Of a stretch of DNA of 64,000 bases, positions 1 to 10,986 are shown piece by piece. Both the position numbers and the translations under genes were made by a program. Under the pieces are notes generated by a model. It did no database searches. It was not told the origin of the DNA and saw nothing but the letters and a program-made list of their open reading frames with translations. Position 1 is the first letter of the stretch, and each line of letters opens with the position of its first letter. This DNA is from Lacrimispora sphenoides JCM 1415 (GTDB taxonomy: Bacteria > Bacillota > Clostridia > Lachnospirales > Lachnospiraceae), in contig NZ_LT630003.1 in assembly GCF_900105615.1 (NCBI RefSeq), forward strand, positions 806,001 through 870,000, given 5' to 3'.

Positions 1-762
1 TGAAAGGTCGTATGCATCAAGGGTCAGGGAAGATTTTATCTCTTTATCAAGATATACACCTTGTTTATTGATTTCAAATCGTTTTAAGATACCATATTGA
101 GCAGATAACCACCAGCCAGGAGTATATTTACCTCTTCGGTCGCCAAAATCACCGGGAGATACCCAGGTGCAGATAGGGTGTCCGTTTAAATACAGATTAA
201 TATCAGACTCCCAATCGTTTTTAATATGAGGATATTCGGAACACATTTCAGCAGAAATTTCTATGTCAATTATCTCACACCCATCAGGCACGTAATTGGG
301 TATTTCATATTCGACGTATCCGTCGCGAAACCAGACTAACTGGGCATGAATGCGCTCAGGATCATAAAAGAACTTGGGGTCATCGTGCCCTCCAATGATT
401 TTCTCGTTGCTAGCAATACCGCAGGTGGGCTTAATTTCTGCTTTTGTATATTGACCTACACCCAGCTGTAATTCGTAATTTTGGATTTGATGATAATGGA
501 CAGTGGGTAAACGCAATGTATACCATTGATTAACCAGTGAACAAACTTTTCCGGCTTTTTTTGTACGGGTGGAAAGAATCAGCCCGGCGGCCTCCAGCTT
601 ATTGATGTGCGCTGTCATCATTGCACTGGTTACGCCTACTGCTTTTGCCAGGTCTTTGATATTGGCCTCGCCATGAGCTAAATGCTCGAGTATTTTAATG
701 CGGACAGGACTTGATAAAGCCTCAAAAAATGGAAGGTTTTCTTCAGATACCCATATTTGCAT
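1..762 (-). CDS. ArsR-family (winged-helix) transcriptional regulator, partial
   Basis: The ATG at 762 has a strong AGGAGG ribosome site just upstream on the minus strand, and 254 codons run to base 1 without a stop, so the C-terminus is outside the window. The first ~75 residues form an ArsR-type winged helix (SSPVRIKILEHL, then a recognition helix around VGVTSAMMTAHINKLE). The remaining ~170 residues are rich in Trp, Tyr and Gly (WFRDGYVEYEIP, PGWWLSAQYG) and look like a beta-sandwich sensing domain, which is an inference. No ArsR metal-binding Cys cluster is visible, so a sugar or oligosaccharide ligand is more likely than a metal. It diverges from the ABC importer/GH51 arabinofuranosidase operon and probably controls it. 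Confidence 0.75.
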   Translation of the reverse strand, partial: MQIWVSEENLPFFEALSSPVRIKILEHLAHGEANIKDLAKAVGVTSAMMTAHINKLEAAGLILSTRTKKAGKVCSLVNQWYTLRLPTVHYHQIQNYELQLGVGQYTKAEIKPTCGIASNEKIIGGHDDPKFFYDPERIHAQLVWFRDGYVEYEIPNYVPDGCEIIDIEISAEMCSEYPHIKNDWESDINLYLNGHPICTWVSPGDFGDRRGKYTPGWWLSAQYGILKRFEINKQGVYLDKEIKSSLTLDAYDLS

Positions 763-1132
763 GTTCTCGGCCTCCTTTGTTTTTTAATTCAATAGGCGAT
801 TGCAAAACTCCGTTCACGCAATCATTTATTATAAACTGATTATATCAAAAGTTTATGGTCATGTATATATTAAGGACAATGATAAGAGTTTAATTACTTT
901 TGAATTTGAGTCATTGTGCCTGGGTCATTAAATTAACTTTAATATTAATTCACTAGAATCTTTGAACAATAAGTGTGGGGGTAATATGTGAATAATATAT
1001 GAAAATATAGTAATATACATATGGAAGATTGACGTAACATACAATAAAGTATATAATTGAATTAACTTAAAAGTAAATACATAAAGAACTGGTAGTGTAG
1101 CGCAAATCAAACAGTAGACAGGAGGATTTGTA
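763..1132. promoter_or_regulatory. Divergent intergenic region, ArsR regulator / sugar importer
   Basis: This 370-bp AT-rich stretch holds no convincing gene. It contains the importer promoter and three related AT-rich motifs built around TTACTTTT/AAAGTAA, at 890-907, 931-950 and 1062-1077. These are candidate sites for the divergently encoded ArsR-type regulator. A small minus-strand reading frame at 928-1173 has no ribosome site and overlaps the importer gene start, so it was not called. Confidence 0.5.
1029..1077 (+). promoter_or_regulatory. Sigma-A promoter and candidate operator of the arabinose-oligosaccharide importer
   Basis: TTGACG (1029-1034) and TATAAT (1052-1057) are separated by 17 bp. 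An imperfect palindrome, TTAACTTAAAAGTAA, at 1062-1076 sits just after the -10 element, where a bound repressor would block transcription. The solute-binding protein start is at 1133. Confidence 0.65.
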
Positions 1133-2521
1133 ATGAAAAAGAGAATGGCAGGTATGCTATTGTGTTTCGCCATGGTTTGTTCCGTGACGGCAGGCTGTGG
1201 GCAAACCGGGGCAAAGAAGGAGGCGGCGGGAAATTCGGCGGCAGGACAGGAGCAGACAAAAGAACAGTCAGCAGATGGAAGTACGGTGGGAAAAAATAAA
1301 TTTGTTAGGGATGGAACGGATTTGTCTTTATGGACGTTTCAGGCTTTGCATGTAGGCTTCTATACCGATATGGCGGACAAGTGGAATGAAGCCAATCCTG
1401 ACAAACCAATTAACTTGACGGTAACAACCGGAGACTCCAGTTCTATTCAGAATAAGCTCCTTGTAGCATGCCAGTCAGGTGAAGGCACACCGGATATTGC
1501 AGATATTGAGATTGGTTTTTATGCATCGTATTTGAAGGATAATTATTTATTGCCCATTAATGATGTTGTAGAACCTTATAAAAATGATGTTGTTATGTCC
1601 CGTATTGAAATGTACGGAGATCAGAAGGGAAACTATTATGGCATAGATTTCCATCTTGGCGCATCAGTCGCATATTACAATATGGATATTATGAAGGAAG
1701 CAGGAATTGATCCGGCGGCAATTGTAACCTGGGATGATTATGTAAAGGCCGGAAAGACCGTTCTTGAAAAAACCGGAAAGTACATGTGCGCGGTGGAAAC
1801 ATCAGACCTTTTCTTACCCCAGATGATGCTGCTTGAGAAGGGGGTACAGTATGTAGATGAAGCAGGTAAACCAAATCTCGCAACCAAAGAACATGCAGAG
1901 GTAATTGAGTTTATCAGAAGCATGATGGATGAAGGAATTTGCGAAGTTGCTCCGGGTGGTGGCTATCATTCAGAAGAATGGTTTGGTCACTTAAACGGCG
2001 GAAAGGTTGCCTCTGTAATGATGCCGCTATGGTATATGGGCAGATTTACTGACTACTGCAAGGATCTGGATGGAAAGATTGGTATCTATGAGATACCTGT
2101 GTGGAATAAGGGAGACACCAGAGAAGTATTACAGGGAGGAACCGGTACATCAGTAATAAAATATACGAAAAATGAAGAGCTTGCAAAAGAATTTCTGGCA
2201 TTTGCCAAACTTTCCAGAGAAGGAAATATATATGAATGGCAAAAACTGGGATTTGATCCTATCCGGACAGAGATATGGAAGGATACTAAAATTACCCAGG
2301 ATACGGAAAATAAGTTTATTAAGTATTTTAAGACCAATCCATTTGATATATTGTTAAAGAATGGTACTGATTTGACTGCTCCAAGTATAGCAGGAAGCTA
2401 TTCGGCATGCTATGGTGTTTTGGTTTCCACAACTTATCAGAATGCATTTGAGACTGCAAAAGATAAAGATGCTGCAGAATTGCTGAAAAATGAGCAGGAT
2501 TCTGTGATATACGATAAATAA
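1133..2521 (+). CDS. ABC sugar importer, solute-binding lipoprotein
   Basis: A 462-residue extracellular solute-binding protein of the carbohydrate family (SBP_bac_1 type). It has a Lys-rich signal peptide and a lipobox VTAGC ending at Cys22, followed by a Gln/Gly/Ser linker, so the mature protein should be lipid-anchored outside the membrane. An AGGAGG site lies 6 bases before the ATG. It delivers sugar to the two permeases downstream (2598 and 3504), and the co-transcribed GH51 enzyme suggests arabino-oligosaccharides or arabinosides as ligand. A hairpin without a T-run follows the gene (2532-2565), as often seen where binding-protein message must exceed permease message. Confidence 0.9.
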   Translation: MKKRMAGMLLCFAMVCSVTAGCGQTGAKKEAAGNSAAGQEQTKEQSADGSTVGKNKFVRDGTDLSLWTFQALHVGFYTDMADKWNEANPDKPINLTVTTGDSSSIQNKLLVACQSGEGTPDIADIEIGFYASYLKDNYLLPINDVVEPYKNDVVMSRIEMYGDQKGNYYGIDFHLGASVAYYNMDIMKEAGIDPAAIVTWDDYVKAGKTVLEKTGKYMCAVETSDLFLPQMMLLEKGVQYVDEAGKPNLATKEHAEVIEFIRSMMDEGICEVAPGGGYHSEEWFGHLNGGKVASVMMPLWYMGRFTDYCKDLDGKIGIYEIPVWNKGDTREVLQGGTGTSVIKYTKNEELAKEFLAFAKLSREGNIYEWQKLGFDPIRTEIWKDTKITQDTENKFIKYFKTNPFDILLKNGTDLTAPSIAGSYSACYGVLVSTTYQNAFETAKDKDAAELLKNEQDSVIYDK

Positions 2522-2531
2522 AAAGCACATG

Positions 2532-2565
2532 GTGAAAAGGTGTAATTTCGGTTACACCTTCTCAC
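2532..2565 (+). other. Intercistronic hairpin between binding protein and permease
   Basis: GTGAAAAGGTGTAA pairs with TTACACCTTCTCAC around a TTTCGG loop, 13 of 14 pairs. No T-tract follows. It is likely an mRNA-stabilising or processing element setting the ratio of binding protein to permeases, not a full terminator. Confidence 0.6.
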
Positions 2566-2597
2566 ATATTTAAGGTTGAAAGAATAGGAAGAGAAAA

Positions 2598-3500
2598 ATG
2601 AAGAAAAAAAGTCTTATAAAACGCTTTATTTATTCGCAAAAAGCAGCACCCTATGTTTTTGTATCACCGTTTATCCTGATCTTTTTGATGTTCTTTGCGT
2701 ATCCCATGATCAATACAGTGGTAATGAGCTTTCAGAAGATCTCAGGTGGGAAGACAAGCTTTGTGGGGGTGAAAAATTATCAGACCCTTCTGAATCCGGT
2801 GTTTATCAAATGCCTGAAGAACAGCGCGTTTTATACGGTGGTTACCTGTATCATCATGATTTTTATCCCAATGCTCCTGGCTGTGTTGCTAAATAGCAGA
2901 CAGATGAAATTTAAGACATTTTTTCGCAGTATCATGTTTGTTCCGGCACTGACCTCCATTGTGGTTGCCGGAGTAGTATTCCGGTTGATGTTTGGTGAGT
3001 TGGAAGGCTCGTTTATGAACCAGGTACTGGGATTCTTAGGCAAAGACCCGATTGTCTGGCTGCGTAATCCAGTTACAGTATGGATTACGTTATTTTTATT
3101 GTGTACATGGAGATGGACGGGAGTTAATATGATGTATTATTTATCAGGACTTCAGCAAATTCCTGAGGACCTGTTTGAAGCTTCCGATATTGACGGTGCA
3201 AGCTCTCTTCAGCGTTTTAGATATATTACATTACCATTACTAAAGCCGACTACAGTTTATGTTCTGACCATATCAATCTTCGGCGGAATGGCAATGTTTG
3301 CAGAATCATATATTTTGTTTAATGGAAATAAGACTCCAAACAACGTTGCTACAACAATTGTAGGATACTTATATCGTATGGGCCTCGAGCAGAATAATAT
3401 AGGGATTGCCAGTGCAATCGGTGTAGTATTGCTGGTGATTGTAATGGGAATCAATATAATCCAGCTGGTTATGAATGGCACACTTGGAAAGGAGGAATAA
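2598..3500 (+). CDS. ABC sugar importer permease, MalF/UgpA type
   Basis: A 300-residue inner-membrane permease with about six transmembrane segments. The cytoplasmic EAA loop that docks the ATPase is present near residue 195 (FEASDIDGASSLQRF, then LPLLKP). The start is supported by AGGAAGAG upstream. It pairs with the MalG-type permease that begins 3 bases after its stop. No ATPase gene is present in the operon, so a shared MsmK-like ATPase encoded elsewhere must energise it. Confidence 0.92.
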   Translation: MKKKSLIKRFIYSQKAAPYVFVSPFILIFLMFFAYPMINTVVMSFQKISGGKTSFVGVKNYQTLLNPVFIKCLKNSAFYTVVTCIIMIFIPMLLAVLLNSRQMKFKTFFRSIMFVPALTSIVVAGVVFRLMFGELEGSFMNQVLGFLGKDPIVWLRNPVTVWITLFLLCTWRWTGVNMMYYLSGLQQIPEDLFEASDIDGASSLQRFRYITLPLLKPTTVYVLTISIFGGMAMFAESYILFNGNKTPNNVATTIVGYLYRMGLEQNNIGIASAIGVVLLVIVMGINIIQLVMNGTLGKEE

Positions 3501-3503
3501 AGG

Positions 3504-5892
<2,389 letters not shown>

Positions 5893-5921
5893 AGTAGCTG
5901 ATCGGATACATGCAATTGAAG

Positions 5922-5951
5922 CGGCAATGGATAAAACCATTGCCGTTTTTA
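5922..5951 (+). terminator. Rho-independent terminator after GH51
   Basis: A perfect 9-bp stem (CGGCAATGG / CCATTGCCG) with a 6-base loop is followed by TTTTTA. Confidence 0.9.
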
Positions 5952-6076
5952 TTAGCCCTAATTATAGTTGTGCAATTGATGTATAAAAGATTAGTAAAAT
6001 ATATAATTATTAAAATTGAGATACAAGTTACTTTAGGATATCATTTATTTAACAAATAAATGGAGGGGGTTTTACA

Positions 6077-6325
6077 ATGAAAAAGAAAATATTGGGTTTG
6101 GTTTTTTCTGCCATGTTAGCCAGTTCGTTAATCGCTGGATGTTCAAAGAATAATAGTCCTGCTAAAGAAACAAGTTTGGAAAAGCAGGGAACGGAGCAGT
6201 CTGTAACAGGGCAGTCTGCAACACAGGCCTCAAAAGAAGGATCAAAAGGGATCACATTAACTTGGGCAGTTTTGTATAAAACCCACTTAGAAAATAGAAT
6301 ATGGTCGATAACACGACATGCATAA
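6077..6325 (+). pseudogene. Remnant of a solute-binding lipoprotein gene
   Basis: A good ribosome site (GGAGGGGG) and a complete lipoprotein signal peptide are present: MKKK start, lipobox LIAGC ending at Cys22, then a Ser/Gln/Thr linker. The linker ends in GITLTWAV, which is how the mature domain of such binding proteins begins. The frame then runs into unrelated sequence and stops after 82 residues, where a family member would have about 430. I read this as the 5' scar of a deletion that removed the rest of the binding protein, and probably its permeases, and brought the promoter close to the mutarotase gene at 6411. Confidence 0.7.
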
Positions 6326-6410
6326 GAGCGCCATGTCTGATTAGACACTAATTATTTGGAGTAGTATTTTATATAATTCAACTTAAGGAAAAGAAAGGAG
6401 ATTAAACGTT

Positions 6411-6845
6411 ATGCTAAAAGGAATACCAGCAATTATTAGCCCGGAATTATTGAAAGTATTATGTGAAATGGGACATACAGACGAGCTTACAATTGGAGAT
6501 GGGAATTTTCCGGGACATACCTACGGAAAAAAGGTAATTCGTATGGATGGCCATGGGGTGCCGGAGATATTAGATGCTATTTTACAGATATTTCCCCTGG
6601 ATACCTATGTGGAGCATCCGGTAACTCTCATGGGAATAGTCCCCGGAGATGATGTTAAAACCCCAATCTGGGAGAAATACAAAGAGATTGTGGAAAGATA
6701 CGATAAGCGGGGGGCAGAATGCTTTGAAGAGATAGATAAGTGGAAATTTTATGAAAAGACAAAGGAACACTCTTCGGTAGTAATCATGACCAGCGAAAAA
6801 GCTCTGTATGCAAACCTAATTCTGAAAAAAGGCGTAGTGATATAG
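6411..6845 (+). CDS. fucU: RbsD/FucU-family sugar mutarotase (L-fucose mutarotase-like)
   Basis: A 144-residue cytoplasmic protein matching FucU/RbsD in length and motifs: MLKGIPAIISPELLKVLCEMGHTDE, the usual active-site region near His22, then GDGNFP and the YVEHPV segment. The family interconverts alpha and beta anomers of fucose, ribose or similar sugars. Ribosome site AAAGGAG lies upstream. The gene stands alone between a broken binding-protein gene and a convergent two-component system, so its original operon partners appear lost. FucU rather than RbsD is suggested by length and the GNFP motif. The sugar specificity cannot be settled by eye. Confidence 0.8.
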   Translation: MLKGIPAIISPELLKVLCEMGHTDELTIGDGNFPGHTYGKKVIRMDGHGVPEILDAILQIFPLDTYVEHPVTLMGIVPGDDVKTPIWEKYKEIVERYDKRGAECFEEIDKWKFYEKTKEHSSVVIMTSEKALYANLILKKGVVI

Positions 6846-6865
6846 ACAGGAGGGTTTCGAGCCTT

Positions 6866-7606
6866 TTATTCATTACGATATTCGCTTGGACTGATGCCAT
6901 ACACCTGTTTAAATGTTTTACTGAAATGAAATGGGTCAAAATATCCGGTGAGCTGGCTCACGTCGGCTACAGAAATATCTGGATTACGCAGGAGTTGTCT
7001 CGCGATATTGAGTCTGTAATTTCTTAGATATTTGGAAGGCGTAATACCTGCATGTTTTAGGAATATTTTACTGAGATATGGAACTGAAAACCCAAATTCT
7101 GAAGCGAGATACGTAAAATCAATTTGCGTCTGGTAATTTTTACGGATATATTCTTTAATCAATTCGACAATTTCCTTTGTCCTATTAGACGAGTGATGTA
7201 ACGTACAAGAGTCAAAGCTGTCTATGGATACGAGAAGCTTTGTTTCCAGAGATGACAGGGTTTCTGAAAGCTCGTCGTAGTTTACGGGCTTTAACAGATA
7301 ATCGTTCACCCCATAGCGAAGAGCTTCTTTGGCATATTCAAAGTCTGTATAGCCGCTGATGATTACACAGTAGATAAACGGATATTTTTCATGAACATTT
7401 TTAACTAATTCCAGTCCATCTACCTCAGGCATACGGATGTCTGTAAAGATTACATTTGGAAGTTGCTCTTCAGCCAATTTCAAACCTTCAAGGCCATTTG
7501 GGGCAATGGCTGCAATTTCAAAAGCAGGATTTAACTGCTCGATTCTTCTGGCTATGTTTTTGGCAATTAAAAATTCATCTTCTACTACCAAAACAGAGTA
7601 TTTCAT
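6866..7606 (-). CDS. Response regulator, YesN type (REC + AraC HTH)
   Basis: 246 residues: an N-terminal receiver domain with phospho-acceptor Asp56 (FTDIRMPE) and a C-terminal AraC-type double helix-turn-helix at about 145-246 (DFTYLASEFGFSVPYLSKIF, then DPFHFSKTFKQVYGISPSEYR). It is the partner of the kinase encoded immediately upstream; the kinase stop and this ATG overlap in an ATGA. The ribosome site GGAGG lies inside the kinase gene. It probably activates the divergent ABC importer/GH31 operon starting at 9598 in response to an extracellular sugar. Confidence 0.92.
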   Translation of the reverse strand: MKYSVLVVEDEFLIAKNIARRIEQLNPAFEIAAIAPNGLEGLKLAEEQLPNVIFTDIRMPEVDGLELVKNVHEKYPFIYCVIISGYTDFEYAKEALRYGVNDYLLKPVNYDELSETLSSLETKLLVSIDSFDSCTLHHSSNRTKEIVELIKEYIRKNYQTQIDFTYLASEFGFSVPYLSKIFLKHAGITPSKYLRNYRLNIARQLLRNPDISVADVSQLTGYFDPFHFSKTFKQVYGISPSEYRNE

Positions 7607-9447
7607 GAAATAAATCCTCCTATGACGACAATTGCTCCGTGAGGAACATTGTTGCTTAATTTGAATATGTGTTTCCCCTGATACAAAATTTTAAAACGGA
7701 TATATATGTTCATCAATCCCATTCCATCTATTTCCAGATTAGGCAGAACACCATTCTTTTCGATAAGGTGTATCTGGGCTTGAAGCCTTTGCAGATCCTC
7801 CTCTGTGAATCCGGGTCCATTATCCATTATCTGAATTTCCCAACAGGTGTCTGTCATAATGCCTCGAATTTCCACGTTCCATGGAGAACTTGATTTCGTT
7901 GAGTATTTAATGGCATTTTCCACAATAAGCTGAAGACAGAGCTTTGGAAGCCTTATCTGATACATTTCTACCGGTATATGAAATTCATATTGGAGAGAGT
8001 GATAATATCTTAATTTCATGATTTCTAAATAATCATGAGTATGGATCAGTTCATCCCTTAATAAAACGAGCTGTTCACTGTCAGAAGAAATATACCTTAG
8101 TATTTTGGATATTGTCTGACACATTAGAATAATCTCACCATTCATATTTTCGTCAGCCATGGCTTGTATGGTTGCCAACGAATTGTAAAGAAAATGCGGA
8201 TTCATCTGGGCCTGGAGCGCCAGCATTCTGGACTGCATATCGCTGTTTTGCAGCTGAAGCTCGCGTTCCATTGATTTTCTTGCCTGTTCCTGCATTTTCA
8301 GAAGTGCCTGATATAAGGTGTTTACCTCTGTGATTCCGATTTCCATTTCTTCAAATGCGGTTGTATTTTTTCCTTCGCCAATTAGCTGGAAAGTTCTTAC
8401 CTGATGATAGATCCTGTAAAGTGGGGTCGCTATCCTTTTTGAGATTAAATAGGACACCATAACCGTTACCAGCATTGCGAAAAACAACAGAATGAGATTA
8501 GTAAAAACATACTGATAGATGGGCTTCATTAACTTATGGTTATCTATAATGAGAGCTGTTATAAAGCCTGTATAGTCCGATGAGGTAAATATGATATATT
8601 TATTATTTGATTTCAAATATATGGATGCTTTGTCCGATTTTTCCGAAAGGTCATTTAGGTATGCCTGAATCAGAGAATAATATTGTTCCTGTTCTTGCGT
8701 GCTCCCCGTAGTATAAACTGTTTTTCCATCCGGGCTGTATATGTAAACCTCCTCTTCATAAGGGCTGGTAAAGGTAGCGACCGCGTATGCAACTCTTTTA
8801 AAGGATTTTTTTACCTCAACGATACCTTGGGGTATATTGAGGGGACTGTAGAACAGACGGCAAAGAGAGATGAAGTAATTATCACCAGGATAAGAATAAT
8901 AGCGTCCCAGCTTGTCGTCACTTCCGCAGTAAATATATTTTTTACCTTGTGTGCGGATTACCTTTTCATACCAGTCCGTGTTCACGACGCTTTCTTTTGT
9001 AGCACTGTTGTCCAGACCAACCCCGAATTTACCATAATCAAGGGAATATAAATACGTTTGATCTGCAGGAGAATTCGGACCGATCATTGCTATAATCAGA
9101 TCATATAGAATTTTTGTATTGTTGATATTTTGGTATATTTCGTTGGAGCTTAAGGAACTGTCCTGATAGCAGATATAAGTCCCGAATTTTTCTTTGATCA
9201 GATTTGAATATATGATATTTTGGGACACAGTATCAAGGTCGTGAATGATTGATTCAAAGTTGTCCATGATGATGGCAGCATTGTTCTGTAGAGTAGAAAA
9301 CGCATTTATCTTAAGCTTTCTTGTCTCATTTATTATGGTGTGAATTGTGAAAGAAAGCATTATGATAATGAATAATGCCGTGTAAGGTAGGAAAAGTGTT
9401 GACATGATGCTTCTTTTCCGCCCTTTTTTTGTTATGTTTGCCGCCAT
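7603..9447 (-). CDS. Sensor histidine kinase, YesM type
   Basis: About 615 residues: a transmembrane helix, a long extracellular sensor (~35-305), a second helix, a HAMP-like linker, then the His_kinase domain with MNPHFLYNS (His418) and an HATPase_c domain (LIVENAIKYS, DNGPGF). The ATG at 9447 (MAANITKKGRKRS) is preferred. A longer in-frame start at 9522 lies in the promoter region of the divergent importer and lacks a ribosome site, but the choice is not certain. It is coupled to the YesN-type regulator by a 4-base overlap and likely senses the glycan imported by the neighbouring system. Confidence 0.9.
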   Translation of the reverse strand: MAANITKKGRKRSIMSTLFLPYTALFIIIMLSFTIHTIINETRKLKINAFSTLQNNAAIIMDNFESIIHDLDTVSQNIIYSNLIKEKFGTYICYQDSSLSSNEIYQNINNTKILYDLIIAMIGPNSPADQTYLYSLDYGKFGVGLDNSATKESVVNTDWYEKVIRTQGKKYIYCGSDDKLGRYYSYPGDNYFISLCRLFYSPLNIPQGIVEVKKSFKRVAYAVATFTSPYEEEVYIYSPDGKTVYTTGSTQEQEQYYSLIQAYLNDLSEKSDKASIYLKSNNKYIIFTSSDYTGFITALIIDNHKLMKPIYQYVFTNLILLFFAMLVTVMVSYLISKRIATPLYRIYHQVRTFQLIGEGKNTTAFEEMEIGITEVNTLYQALLKMQEQARKSMERELQLQNSDMQSRMLALQAQMNPHFLYNSLATIQAMADENMNGEIILMCQTISKILRYISSDSEQLVLLRDELIHTHDYLEIMKLRYYHSLQYEFHIPVEMYQIRLPKLCLQLIVENAIKYSTKSSSPWNVEIRGIMTDTCWEIQIMDNGPGFTEEDLQRLQAQIHLIEKNGVLPNLEIDGMGLMNIYIRFKILYQGKHIFKLSNNVPHGAIVVIGGFIS

Positions 9448-9597
9448 TTTTAAAGCTCTTTTCTTGTTTTTTATTTGTAAGGTTAAAAATATACATGAAA
9501 GTGATTCGAAATGTCCATTCAAAAATGTTTATATTATACTATATAATACAGGTAACTTGATAAAAGTCAAGAAAAAATTATGGGGAGGTATTACTAA

Positions 9598-10956
9598 ATG
9601 AAGTTGAGAAAATTAGCTGTATTGAGTCTGACGGTGGCAGTCGCACTGGTTTTTTCCGGCTGTACGAAGGAGCAGACGGCTGAAGAGAAAGGTACGGCCG
9701 CAAGTGAGAAATCTTCAGTAAGTCCTGAGACCGTTTCCAAGTCGGATAAAAGCGGTGTAACACTTTCTTTTATGGCAAGCCAGGACTGGATTCAGGATGC
9801 GGAGATTGATCTTTCAAAAAAATTCACAGAAGAGACGGGGATTAAGGTGGATTATCAGATTATCCCTTCCGACCAGTATGTAAATCTCCTGATGACTAAG
9901 CTGAACACGGGAGAGTGTACCGATATTTTTGGCGCACAAAGCGGCAAATTTGATATAAAGGATCAGATCAATGTGGAAAAAAATGCGGTTGATTTGTCAG
10001 GAACTAAATGGAGCAGCCAGGTTGAGCCGCTGGTTGCCGATGAGCTTTCCGTTGATGGAACATTATATGGACAGCCGATTCAGGACGTATCCTCCGTCTG
10101 GGCCATTGGTTATAACAAGCAGATCTTCAAAAAGTTGAATCTGGAAATTCCTACGGACTATCAAAGCTTTACTCAGGTTTGTGATGCAATGGCAGCACAG
10201 GGAATTATTCCGATTTATGAATGTGTTTCCGACGGATGGCATCACACCCTTTGGCTGCCTGAGACAGGAGTCCAGGCTGAGACCGTGGAGCCAGGAATTG
10301 TGGAAAGATGGAATAATAACGAAGTACCATTTGCTGGCAATACGACACTGGAGACAATTTTAAATCAGATCAATGACATGATATCCAAAGGTTACTGGGG
10401 TGAAGATTACATGTCCAATACCTATGCGGATTCTGCAAAAAATATTGCATCCGGTAAGTATGCGATGACAATCGCCAATCAGGGATTTGGTGTGGAGGTC
10501 AATAAGGTAAATCCTGAAATTGCAGTTGATGATATCGGATATTTTGTTATTCCGCTCGCTGATAATCAGACACTGAATGTAAATCCGGCGGGACCGGCAA
10601 GGTTCGTATTCAGTGGTTCCAAACATGCGGCTGAAGCACAGCAATATCTGGAATTTCTGGCAAGGGAAGAAAATCTGACTTATCTGACTGAAAATGTAGG
10701 TAAATTCAATAAGCTGCCCTTTGAGAACGCTCCCAGCATGTATACGGAGACGATTCAGGATTTTTATAACAGATATGATAAGAAAGGGACCGTACTTCAG
10801 ACAGCCGTAAAATATGTAAATCCGCAATGGAGCGAGATAGGGGCAAATTTATCGGCAATGATTGTTGGAGAGATGGCTCCGGAAGAGGTACTGACTTCCA
10901 TTGATGAGGTAAGAGCCCAGCAGGCAAAGGCCGCAAGTGATCCGGCATGGAAATGA
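9598..10956 (+). CDS. ABC sugar importer, solute-binding lipoprotein
   Basis: A 452-residue SBP_bac_1-type protein with a signal peptide and lipobox VFSGC at Cys22, a short Ser/Glu linker, then the mature domain (GVTLSFMASQDW). Ribosome site GGGGAGG precedes the ATG. Transcribed divergently from the YesM/YesN pair and followed by two permeases and a GH31 enzyme, so the ligand is probably an alpha-xylosylated or alpha-glucosylated oligosaccharide. Confidence 0.9.
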   Translation: MKLRKLAVLSLTVAVALVFSGCTKEQTAEEKGTAASEKSSVSPETVSKSDKSGVTLSFMASQDWIQDAEIDLSKKFTEETGIKVDYQIIPSDQYVNLLMTKLNTGECTDIFGAQSGKFDIKDQINVEKNAVDLSGTKWSSQVEPLVADELSVDGTLYGQPIQDVSSVWAIGYNKQIFKKLNLEIPTDYQSFTQVCDAMAAQGIIPIYECVSDGWHHTLWLPETGVQAETVEPGIVERWNNNEVPFAGNTTLETILNQINDMISKGYWGEDYMSNTYADSAKNIASGKYAMTIANQGFGVEVNKVNPEIAVDDIGYFVIPLADNQTLNVNPAGPARFVFSGSKHAAEAQQYLEFLAREENLTYLTENVGKFNKLPFENAPSMYTETIQDFYNRYDKKGTVLQTAVKYVNPQWSEIGANLSAMIVGEMAPEEVLTSIDEVRAQQAKAASDPAWK

Positions 10957-10986
10957 CCGCTTGGATCTTGAAAGTGAGTGGTTACT

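Noticed and set aside
10360..10827. 155-codon minus-strand frame inside the second solute-binding protein
   Set aside because: Antisense shadow of a well-supported lipoprotein gene; Cys/Ile-rich nonsense composition.
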